From NCBI RefSeq assembly GCF_002939385.1, contig NZ_MULI01000024.1:1-64000 (forward strand): a stretch of 64,000 nucleotides of DNA, read 5' to 3'. The notes under the pieces were generated by a model, which was given only the letters and a program-made list of their open reading frames with translations, searched no databases and had not been told where the DNA came from. This stretch comes from Streptomyces sp. MH60. Its GTDB lineage: Bacteria; Actinomycetota; Actinomycetes; Streptomycetales; Streptomycetaceae. Positions 58,493 to 64,000 of the stretch are shown piece by piece. Each line of letters opens with the position of its first letter. The first letter of the stretch is position 1. Position numbers and translations under genes: made by a program.

Positions 58493-58670
58493 ACCGGCCG
58501 CCATCGTCCTGGCCCTCGTCGCCGCACTGGCCATGCTCGCGGCCTGCGATGTGGAGGCTCCGGCGGAGCCCTCGTGCTACGAGATCGACATCGACCACCC
58601 GAAGGCGAAGAAGCCGACCGGCCCGAAGGCCAAGGCGCCCGCCAAGCGGGTCCCGACGAAGAGGAGATGA
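58476..58670 (+). CDS. Very small lipoprotein
   Basis: The 64-aa product has a signal peptide with RPAAIVLALVAALAMLAAC and a lipobox Cys25, then a short acidic part and a Lys/Pro-rich end (KAKKPTGPKAKAPAKRV). It would be exposed on the outer face of the membrane. Small phage lipoproteins often block re-infection; here that is only a guess. Confidence 0.6.
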   Translation: MKRLTRPAAIVLALVAALAMLAACDVEAPAEPSCYEIDIDHPKAKKPTGPKAKAPAKRVPTKRR

Positions 58671-58671
58671 C

Positions 58672-58761
58672 GTGGAAGCCGGCGGAGGCATCATCCTGAT
58701 CATCATCGTTGCCCTGCTTCTGCTCGGAGCGTCGGGCAAGGACTCGGGAGGTAAGCAGTGA
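58672..58761 (+). CDS. 29-aa membrane peptide
   Basis: It contains one hydrophobic helix (GIILIIIVALLLLGAS) and a polar end. It begins after the lipoprotein stop with a GTG behind AGGAGATGAC and its TGA overlaps the next GTG. Coding is supported by these overlaps only. Confidence 0.45.
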   Translation: MEAGGGIILIIIVALLLLGASGKDSGGKQ

Positions 58762-58940
58762 CCCTCGAAGAGCACGCCCGCGCCGTCGAGGGCGCGATCC
58801 AGGCGGCTGCGGCTGATGGGTTCTACCTGGACAACGGGCAGGGCAATGGCGTCCGCACGCTGGAGCTGAACCACGTCGACGACCGAGGCGACCCACTGAA
58901 GTGGGAGACCCTCAGCCTCCCGTACAACCCGATGGACTAG
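58758..58940 (+). CDS. Small phage protein of unknown function
   Basis: The 60-aa product has EEHARAVEGAIQAAAADGFYLDNGQGNGV then LNHVDDRGDPLKWETLSLPYN. The helix and strands suggest a small domain. GTG start coupled to the previous stop. Confidence 0.55.
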   Translation: MTLEEHARAVEGAIQAAAADGFYLDNGQGNGVRTLELNHVDDRGDPLKWETLSLPYNPMD

Positions 58941-58964
58941 CACCAACCACACACGCACCACACC

Positions 58965-58991
58965 GCCCCCGGTTGCTACGGCGCCGGGGGC
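58965..58991 (+). terminator. Hairpin in a repeated intergenic cassette, copy 2
   Basis: GCCCCCGG (58965-58972) and CCGGGGGC (58984-58991) enclose 11 bases. The preceding TAGCACCAACCACACACGC repeats the leader found at 58086-58104. Confidence 0.65.
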
Positions 58992-59022
58992 TGAGTGCGT
59001 AGGAGCTATGAGAGGAGACGCG

Positions 59023-59250
59023 ATGCAGCCGACCAGGTTCAGCACCTTCGACGGCGGAACCATCGACGTGGAGTACATCGGCAACTGGGTGGACCTCCAC
59101 CTTCGCGCGCCGAACGGGCGGACGGTGGCCACCGTGGAGATGTCCGTCGACGACGCGAACGATCTGATCAAGCAGTTGGAGGGGGTCACAGAGGACGAGG
59201 CGGAGGAGCGCTACCAGGACGGCTACAGCGACGGGCGGGCCGACGCGTGA
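59023..59250 (+). CDS. Small phage protein of unknown function
   Basis: The protein is 75 aa from ATG 59023 (AGGAG upstream; an ATG at 59008 is also in frame). IDVEYIGNWVDLHLRAPNGRTVATVEMSVDDANDLIKQL suggests a small beta sheet and helix; the end is acidic (EDEAEERYQDGY). Confidence 0.6.
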   Translation: MQPTRFSTFDGGTIDVEYIGNWVDLHLRAPNGRTVATVEMSVDDANDLIKQLEGVTEDEAEERYQDGYSDGRADA

Positions 59251-59495
59251 GTATTCAGTACGTAGACACCGACGGCGACACCTGGCACCACGATCCCGAG
59301 TCGGACACGTATTGGAACCGCTACGTGTCTGGGGAGGTCACGCTCGACGTCTTGCGGGCCTCTTACGGTCCGTTGGCCGTCCGCGACGAGGAAACCGGAC
59401 GTCTCGTTTCGGAGGAGGAGCACCGGACGGAGACCCTCCTCCGTCGCATCATCCGCGAAGAGCTGGACCGGCGTTTCGGTACGGAGGACCAATGA
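59247..59495 (+). CDS. Small phage protein with YxDxDGDTW start
   Basis: The 82-aa product begins with SIQYVDTDGDTWHHDPESDTYW, then LRASYGPLAVRDEETGRLV and a basic helix. The DGDTW start recurs in the gene at 60828, so the two are related. Overlaps both neighbours by four bases. Confidence 0.6.
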   Translation: MSIQYVDTDGDTWHHDPESDTYWNRYVSGEVTLDVLRASYGPLAVRDEETGRLVSEEEHRTETLLRRIIREELDRRFGTEDQ

Positions 59496-59749
59496 CGAAG
59501 CGCGAAACACTCGTCCTCACCCTGGCCGGCTCCCTGGCAACCTCCGGCGTCGGGCGCTACGAGGAGCACTACGCCAGGGCGGAGCGGCTGGTCGACGAAG
59601 TGCTGACGGACCATGCGCACGAGTTGGCTGAGGAGATCCGCCGGGAGCTGCCAGAGCGCGTGAAGAAGCTGACGGGCAACTGGGCGGTGATCCGCACCGT
59701 GAGCACCGCCCAGCACGCCGCCGACCTCATTGACCCGGAGGTGTCCTGA
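59492..59749 (+). CDS. Small phage protein ending in AADLIDPE
   Basis: The 85-aa product is helical (YEEHYARAERLVDEVLTDHAHELAEEIRRELPERVKKL) and ends TAQHAADLIDPEVS. The same ending recurs in the next two genes. Function unknown. Confidence 0.6.
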   Translation: MTKRETLVLTLAGSLATSGVGRYEEHYARAERLVDEVLTDHAHELAEEIRRELPERVKKLTGNWAVIRTVSTAQHAADLIDPEVS

Positions 59750-60195
59750 TGCACATCGGACGATCCTGGGGAGGAGGGGGTCACCTCGAAGCCGCCTGCC
59801 CCTGCCCGCTCGAACTCTGCGGCCTCGTCGACCTGGACAAGGTCAGCGACGAGTGTGACCAGCACTCGCCTGCCGCAGGCAAGACGACACGCACCGGCCA
59901 CCGATCGGGAGACTGCCCCGGCGTAGGCCGTGACGTCGTGGTGGCCATCGGTAGGACGGCTGTCGCTCACCAGGCTGTCATCGACGCTGCGTGTCTTGAG
60001 TCGTCGTCTGGCTACGTCAACGCGTCGATCCTCGGCGCCCTCGACGACTACCGCGCGGCTGTGGAGCACGAGGCTGCGGAGCGCATTCGTGCAGAGACGC
60101 AGCACGCAAAGGCCATGGGCGTGCTGGAGCCTGACAAGTTCCGTCCGTGCCGAGACGCTGCGGACCAGATTGACCCGGAGGCGACGTATGGCTGA
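59749..60195 (+). CDS. Cys-containing phage protein ending in AADQIDPE
   Basis: The 148-aa product has seven Cys, several in CPCPLELCG and CDQH/CPG groups that may bind zinc; then AHQAVIDAACLESSSGYVNASILGALDDYRAAVEHEAAERI and DAADQIDPEATYG at the end. It shares the terminal motif with its neighbours. Confidence 0.6.
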   Translation: MHIGRSWGGGGHLEAACPCPLELCGLVDLDKVSDECDQHSPAAGKTTRTGHRSGDCPGVGRDVVVAIGRTAVAHQAVIDAACLESSSGYVNASILGALDDYRAAVEHEAAERIRAETQHAKAMGVLEPDKFRPCRDAADQIDPEATYG

Positions 60196-60496
60196 GTGCC
60201 CGCCTGGAGTTCACAGCATCTTCGATCCCTGCCCCGGCAACTGCACGGAGCCCGTCGACGAGTACGACGAACTCTTCGAGGAACTGTGGTCCATGGAGTA
60301 CCGCATCACCGGGGACAAGCCGCGGGCGATGGAGTTCGCTCGCGGCTTCCTGGACCGGTACGCGCACTTCCTGGCGGAGAAGATCCGGGACGACTCCTGG
60401 AGTCGCCGGGACCGCTGGGGTCGGTACGAGGAGGAGCAGCGTGAAGCGGGTCAGTGCCACGGCGCCGACCTCATCGACCCGGAGGTGACCTCATGA
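60188..60496 (+). CDS. Small phage protein ending in GADLIDPE
   Basis: The 102-aa product has an N-terminal CPPGVHSIFDPCPGNCTEPVDEYDELFEELWSMEYRI, Cys-rich at first, then helical, ending HGADLIDPEVTS. It overlaps the previous gene by eight bases. Confidence 0.6.
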   Translation: MAECPPGVHSIFDPCPGNCTEPVDEYDELFEELWSMEYRITGDKPRAMEFARGFLDRYAHFLAEKIRDDSWSRRDRWGRYEEEQREAGQCHGADLIDPEVTS

Positions 60497-60831
60497 CGCA
60501 CCACATCGCCCGACAGATGATCATCGTCAGCCAGATCCTGAAAGAGCGCGACGCACAGGACGCCCTCTTCGGCCGTCAGGACGACCTCCCGAACGGTACC
60601 GGGCCGGAGTACGAGCCGGATGCCGTCAACTACGCCGACGCCTACCGGGAAAGCTGTGAGCGGGCCTTTGTCGACGGTCGCGGTACCTTCCGGCACGTCT
60701 TCCTGGAAGAGGTCTTCGAGGCCATGGCGGAGGACGACCCCGTCAAGCTCCGCGCGGAACTGGTCCAGGCCGTCGCCGTCGGCGTGAAGTGGCTGGAGGC
60801 CATTGACAAGCAGGAGGAGGAGAGCCAGTGA
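60493..60831 (+). CDS. MazG-like/nucleotide pyrophosphohydrolase-like protein
   Basis: The 112-aa product has FLEEVFEAMAEDDPVKLRAELVQAVAVGVKWLEAI, an EExxE-type helix pair as in MazG-like or DUF550 nucleotide-cleaving proteins of actinophages. Such proteins clear non-standard or signalling nucleotides. The N-terminal half (QILKERDAQDALFGRQ) is also typical. The call is tentative. Confidence 0.55.
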   Translation: MTHHIARQMIIVSQILKERDAQDALFGRQDDLPNGTGPEYEPDAVNYADAYRESCERAFVDGRGTFRHVFLEEVFEAMAEDDPVKLRAELVQAVAVGVKWLEAIDKQEEESQ

Positions 60832-61172
60832 AGTACCTGGACCGAGACGGCGATACGTGGGAGACGCTGTCCGATAGTCCCGCGTGGCTACTCTGCACGA
60901 AGTCCAAGGTTGACGGCTTTGCTGGTCAGGCCAGGCCAACGGAGGACGCAGAGACGGAGTACGGCCCCTTGCGACCCGTCTCCGACGACGCCCCTATAGA
61001 GCCCCTGGAAGCCCCCTCTGCGGCTCTCCCGTCAACCACTGACGTGATGGAGCGCGGGGACATCTTCCGGGCCGCCCACGCCCTCGTGAGGGACCTGGAG
61101 TGGGACGAGCGGGAGTACCCGGCGGTGTTCGACGTGCTGAGCGTTGCGAAGTGGCTGGAGGGTTCGGAATGA
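60828..61172 (+). CDS. Small phage protein with YLDRDGDTW start
   Basis: The 114-aa product begins with KYLDRDGDTWETLSDSPAWLLC, related to the gene at 59247, then a disordered Pro-rich middle and a helical end (IFRAAHALVRDLEWDEREYPAVFDVLSVAKWL). GTG start overlapping the previous stop. Confidence 0.58.
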   Translation: MKYLDRDGDTWETLSDSPAWLLCTKSKVDGFAGQARPTEDAETEYGPLRPVSDDAPIEPLEAPSAALPSTTDVMERGDIFRAAHALVRDLEWDEREYPAVFDVLSVAKWLEGSE

Positions 61173-61468
61173 GCATGGCCCAACTCGTCGCAGCCGGCGC
61201 CCCGGAGCTGCCCGCGGGCTACTTCTACCGGGTGCACACAACAAGCATCCGCTCCCTGAAGGTGGAGATCCGCGAACAGCGGCGCTTCAGGTCTCGGGCC
61301 GTGGCTGACACGTGGGTCCTCGACAAGCCGGAGGAGTCGGCGGAGGAGTCCATCGTCAAGGCGTGCGCGCGGGCTTTCAAGGAGTGGCAGGAGGAGGACG
61401 CCGTGCGGGCGTCGTACCGGGCCGTGTCGGCGTACGTCGGTGACCACGATCCGAAGGGCGGTAAGTGA
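61169..61468 (+). CDS. Small phage protein of unknown function
   Basis: The 99-aa product has YFYRVHTTSIRSLKVEIREQRRFRSRAVADTWVLDKPEE and an acidic helix. It overlaps the previous stop. No function recognised. Confidence 0.55.
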   Translation: MSMAQLVAAGAPELPAGYFYRVHTTSIRSLKVEIREQRRFRSRAVADTWVLDKPEESAEESIVKACARAFKEWQEEDAVRASYRAVSAYVGDHDPKGGK

Positions 61469-61845
61469 TGGGAGTTTCAACTGACGCCATCCTGGCGTAT
61501 GGATACGAGCTGCCAGAGTTCGACCCCGAAGAGCTGGAGTGGGTCGAGGAGGATGAGGACGGCTACACCGACTTCCACGACTCCGTTGAAAAGCGGCTGC
61601 GAGCGGCAGGCGTTGAGGGCGTGAGCGTCACATCACACTGCTCTGTGGACTACCCGATGTACCTCCTAACGACGACTGAGCGGAGGTCGTGGCGCGGTTC
61701 GGTGGGCAAGGTCGACGCCCACGAGATGGTTGCCCGACCGGTCTCGGAGGGTTGGGACGCCAAGCTCGACGCCGCGATGAAGGCGCTGGGGCTGACGTCG
61801 CCGCAAGAGCGTCCGTCGTGGCTCCTTGTCTCGGATTGGGGGTGA
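61468..61845 (+). CDS. Small phage protein of unknown function
   Basis: The protein is 125 aa from ATG 61468 (a GTG one codon earlier is also possible). YGYELPEFDPEELEWVEEDEDGYTDFHDSVEKRL is acidic; later SVDYPMYLLTTTERRSWRGSVGKVDAHEM. No family is recognised. Confidence 0.58.
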   Translation: MGVSTDAILAYGYELPEFDPEELEWVEEDEDGYTDFHDSVEKRLRAAGVEGVSVTSHCSVDYPMYLLTTTERRSWRGSVGKVDAHEMVARPVSEGWDAKLDAAMKALGLTSPQERPSWLLVSDWG

Positions 61846-61848
61846 CGC

Positions 61849-62292
61849 ATGACCTACACCCTCGCCGACGCCGTCCGCGACGAGTTCGAGCGCACGCATC
61901 CGCGGGGCAAGAACACCCTCAAGTGCGTGCAGTGCTACCGGCGCAAGGACCGGGAGGAGTTCCGCGAGACGCCGTGGCATGGACGGGCCGCAGCGTGCAA
62001 GCGCTGTGAGGGCGTGACGTGGATGGTGCTCCAGTACGAGCAGCAGCGATGGGCGCTGGAGCAAGAGCGGGAGAAGACGCGGATGCTGCGGAGGCACGTC
62101 CAGCGGCTCCGGTTCCAGCGGATCTTGGCGTCGGTGCCGTCGTCGGCCGCTGCGCTGCGTGCGGCCGAGCAGCCGTACATGGATGCTCTGGAGCGCGCCC
62201 ACCTCCGCATGTCGGCGGCAGTGGCCACGCTGCCCATTCCGAACCCTGAGCGTCGCCTGAAGCGCGCACGACTCACGAAGGAGAACCGATGA
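61849..62292 (+). CDS. Zinc-finger-like phage protein
   Basis: The 147-aa product has KCVQCYRRKDREEFRETPWHGRAAACKRCEG with two CxxC pairs 24 apart, a probable zinc ribbon, then a basic helix (WALEQEREKTRMLRRHVQRLRFQRI). Nucleic-acid binding is plausible. Confidence 0.65.
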   Translation: MTYTLADAVRDEFERTHPRGKNTLKCVQCYRRKDREEFRETPWHGRAAACKRCEGVTWMVLQYEQQRWALEQEREKTRMLRRHVQRLRFQRILASVPSSAAALRAAEQPYMDALERAHLRMSAAVATLPIPNPERRLKRARLTKENR

Positions 62293-62459
62293 ACAAGTCC
62301 GAAGCCTGGTACATCTACCGCACCTGGCGCGCGCAGTTCGAGCCTGAGAGTACGTGGCCTGTGATGGAGGCGCACGCGAAGCTCAGTCAGCGGCACCCGC
62401 ATCTCTACCCGCCGCAGGTTCCGGAGACCTTCCGCGGGCCGAAGTGGGGGAAGCTGTGA
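62289..62459 (+). CDS. 56-aa phage protein
   Basis: It contains MNKSEAWYIYRTWRAQFEPESTWPVMEAHAKL and a YPPQVPETFRGPKWGKL end rich in Pro and aromatic residues. It overlaps both neighbours by four bases (ATGA, GTGA), which supports it. Confidence 0.6.
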   Translation: MNKSEAWYIYRTWRAQFEPESTWPVMEAHAKLSQRHPHLYPPQVPETFRGPKWGKL

Positions 62460-62995
62460 CGCCCCAACCAGGAGACTTCGCCCTCACCCGAATCAAGGGC
62501 CTGACCGGTGCCTTCGTAGCAGCCGGCCAGGCCCTCGTAGGTGATGCGGCTCCCGTTCAGCACGCCTTCGTCTACGTCGGCAACGGCTACATCGTCCAGG
62601 CCATGCCGGGCGGGGCGGAGAAGATCCGTCTCGACGAGGCGTCGGAGCCGGTTCTCTGGTCGACGGGCGCCTTCGACCTGACGGCCGCGGAGCGCATGCG
62701 GATCTGCTACGAGGCCCGGAGCCTCGTCGGGACGCCGTACTCGTTCCTCGACTACGGGTCGATAGCGCTAGCCCACTACCGCATCCGGCCCCGGTGGGTG
62801 CGGGAGTTCGTGGCGGACTCGGGCCACATGATCTGTTCCCAGCTCGTCGACGAGGTGCACCTCCGGGCCGGCGTGCATCTGTTCAACGACGGGCGACTCC
62901 CGGGTGACGTGACTCCGGGGGATCTGTACAAGGTGCTGCGCCCGAAGCGCGTGGCATCGACGGACCGGGATCTGAGGAGGCTGGCTCGTGGGTGA
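62456..62995 (+). CDS. Permuted papain-like (YiiX-type) protein
   Basis: The 179-aa product has PQPGDFALTRIKGLTGAFVAAGQAL, then HAFVYVGNGYIVQAMPGGA with the His, and DSGHMICSQLVDEVHLRAG with the Cys after it, the circularly permuted order of YaeF/YiiX NlpC/P60-superfamily proteins. Its substrate could be a peptide or amide. It has no signal peptide, so it should act in the cytoplasm. A role in host takeover is possible. Confidence 0.75.
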   Translation: MTPQPGDFALTRIKGLTGAFVAAGQALVGDAAPVQHAFVYVGNGYIVQAMPGGAEKIRLDEASEPVLWSTGAFDLTAAERMRICYEARSLVGTPYSFLDYGSIALAHYRIRPRWVREFVADSGHMICSQLVDEVHLRAGVHLFNDGRLPGDVTPGDLYKVLRPKRVASTDRDLRRLARG

Positions 62996-63512
62996 TCAGT
63001 GTGGAGCGCCGGAGGTCTACGACAGCTCCGACGAGTACAACCGAGAGGACCGCATCGAAACGTACTACCAGGGCTGGGGCGCCCGTGAGATGGCGGAGCG
63101 CATCGTCGAGCTAGAGGACGAGCTAGGGGCGGACGTCGACGGCATCTGCACCGGCATGCACGCCGACGTGGCAGAGGCGCACGCGGAGGTGGAGCGGCTT
63201 CAGGGGCAGTTCAAGACTGCGCAGGAAGCCGTCAAGGTCGCTATGCGCTGGCTCCGAGACGCAGACTTCGAGCGCGACCGCTACCGTCTCGCCTGGCTCT
63301 CCGCCCGTCGCCGTGCCGCGGATGAGCACGTCTTCGGCATGGAGGCGCTCCAGATGCGTGACGACGAGATCCGGCGCCTGAAGGCAGAGCTGGAGGCGTC
63401 GCGTAAAACGACTCACGCGCCTCGTCTGGAGCACGTGGGCGGCGACGAGGACGGACCGGTCTACAAACTCGCCGAAAGTCCAGCGTCACATCCGGCCCCG
63501 ATTACGACATAA
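62988..63512 (+). CDS. Coiled-coil phage protein, 3' end made of control repeat
   Basis: The 174-aa product has a Tyr/Asp-rich start (YDSSDEYNREDRIETYYQGWG), then a long coiled coil (AEAHAEVERLQGQFKTAQEAVKV and RDDEIRRLKAELEASRK). The last codons (ESPASHPAPITT) are encoded by box D itself, and the 20-bp operator motif lies 92-111 bases before the stop. So the gene and the control elements share sequence. Confidence 0.65.
   Translation: MGDQCGAPEVYDSSDEYNREDRIETYYQGWGAREMAERIVELEDELGADVDGICTGMHADVAEAHAEVERLQGQFKTAQEAVKVAMRWLRDADFERDRYRLAWLSARRRAADEHVFGMEALQMRDDEIRRLKAELEASRKTTHAPRLEHVGGDEDGPVYKLAESPASHPAPITT
63400..63419. promoter_or_regulatory. 20-bp operator-like motif, copy 3
   Basis: CGCGTAAAACGACTCACGCG has perfect five-base CGCGT/ACGCG ends. 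It lies 59 bases upstream of box D, inside the end of the coiled-coil gene. Nineteen bases are the same as in copy 1. Confidence 0.65.
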
Positions 63513-63524
63513 CTCATGTGTAAG
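63479..63524 (+). promoter_or_regulatory. Conserved intergenic box, copy D
   Basis: GTCACA (63485-63490), 17-bp spacer, CATAAC (63508-63513); all 46 bases match copy C. It stands 54 bases before the start of the putative excision factor gene. Confidence 0.78.
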
Positions 63525-63578
63525 GCCGAACGAACGGCCGCACACACCACGCACACCGCCAACGAGAGGCACTCACAC

Positions 63579-64000
63579 ATGGCCAACAACCTCAAGTCCA
63601 TCTGGGACGCCGACCCCGACGCCGCTCCGAAGGAGGCCCCCTCCTTCTCCGACGACATCGCCGGCCGTTTCCGGTCCGGTCGCCTCGTCAAGACGGGGCG
63701 GACGGAGACTCCGGAGTCGCTCAACGAGTGGCGCGTGACCACCGGGGACCCCACCGTCGCCGCGAAGATCGCGGAACTCCTGGGCGGTGAGCCGGAGCCT
63801 TGGGAGACGGACCGTGAGGACAACATCGAGATCCTGACCGACGCCAAGACGGTTCAGATCATCATCGAGGCCGACGGCGTCGACGCGTCCTTCAAGCAGT
63901 TCGTTCCCGGCGCCGGGATGACGCACCACTGCGACGGCTTCACGTACCTGTCCCCGGACGAGGACAAGGGCCAGTCCTGCGGCTGCCCGTCGCTGATCGC
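63579..64000 (+). CDS. Probable recombination directionality factor (runs off the right edge)
   Basis: 140 codons are visible. GRFRSGRLVKTGRTETPESL, EWRVTTGDPTVAAKIAELLGG and a late HHCDGFTYLSPDEDKGQSCGCP resemble the phiC31 gp3-type factors that make serine integrases excise the prophage. The Cys residues in CDG and CGCP may bind zinc. It is preceded by box D and an operator-like motif, which fits a tightly controlled gene. The rest lies beyond the window; the call is from remembered family features and could be wrong. Confidence 0.55.
   Translation, partial: MANNLKSIWDADPDAAPKEAPSFSDDIAGRFRSGRLVKTGRTETPESLNEWRVTTGDPTVAAKIAELLGGEPEPWETDREDNIEILTDAKTVQIIIEADGVDASFKQFVPGAGMTHHCDGFTYLSPDEDKGQSCGCPSLI

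Noticed and set aside
1..64000. CRISPR arrays or insertion sequences
   Set aside because: No regularly spaced repeats and no transposase-like genes were found; the repeated boxes are single and widely spaced.

Overview
The window is a high-GC actinobacterial chromosome, almost certainly Streptomyces, with the left part of an integrated temperate siphophage. Grounds for the host: codon third positions are nearly all G/C in the left part, several genes appear leaderless (a TANNNT-type -10 box 6-7 nt before the start codon), GTG/TTG starts are common, and there is a divergent third elongation factor Tu (tuf3), a streptomycete trait.

Bases 1 to about 24,800 are chromosome. Gene order: a partial lipoprotein; a DinB-fold protein; a TetR regulator divergent from an FAD monooxygenase with two shared palindromic operators; a Gfo/Idh oxidoreductase; apolipoprotein N-acyltransferase (lnt); an SDR; uppP; a TVP38 membrane protein; an AlkD-like repair protein; tuf3; a spermidine-synthase-like protein; two tandem paralogous membrane-anchored secreted-domain proteins; a hotdog thioesterase; a DedA protein; a gamma-carbonic anhydrase-like protein; a hexapeptide acyltransferase; an XRE-cupin regulator; a YbaK-type editing protein; a CDF metal transporter divergent from an ArsR regulator; a PobA-like monooxygenase; and an operon of a short leader peptide, an unknown 489-aa protein, a MoxR ATPase and a metallopeptidase-like/VWA protein. 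That last gene carries a one-base frameshift.

The left prophage junction lies at about 24.8 kb, directly before a large serine integrase. A short in-frame C-terminal tail of a chromosomal gene on the minus strand remains on the host side, so integration probably split that gene. The right junction is beyond base 64,000. Prophage layout: integrase; two endonuclease VII genes around a 0.75-kb stretch with tRNA-like sequences; a reverse-strand lipoprotein; HNH; a primase-polymerase-like gene; small and large terminase; portal; MuF-like protein; scaffold; gpD-like decoration; gpE-like major capsid; connector/completion proteins; tail tube; tail chaperones G/GT with a GGGAAAG -1 frameshift site; a 1730-aa tape measure carrying M23 and lysozyme-like domains; distal tail, hub and fibre proteins; endolysin; possible holins; dNMP kinase. 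From 54.7 kb onward comes an early-type region: SprT-like protein, RecB/Cas4-type nuclease, about 20 tightly overlapping small genes, a permuted papain-like protein and, at the right edge, a probable recombination directionality factor. Capsid and tail genes would act late, the small genes early, and integrase with the edge gene would control integration and excision.

The least-explained signals are regulatory-looking repeats in the prophage: a 44-47 bp box at four intergenic positions (two copies identical over 46 bp), a long hairpin preceding that box at two places, and a 20-bp inverted-repeat motif at three places. Together they look like a phage-specific transcription-control code. No immunity repressor, DNA polymerase or helicase is visible in the window.
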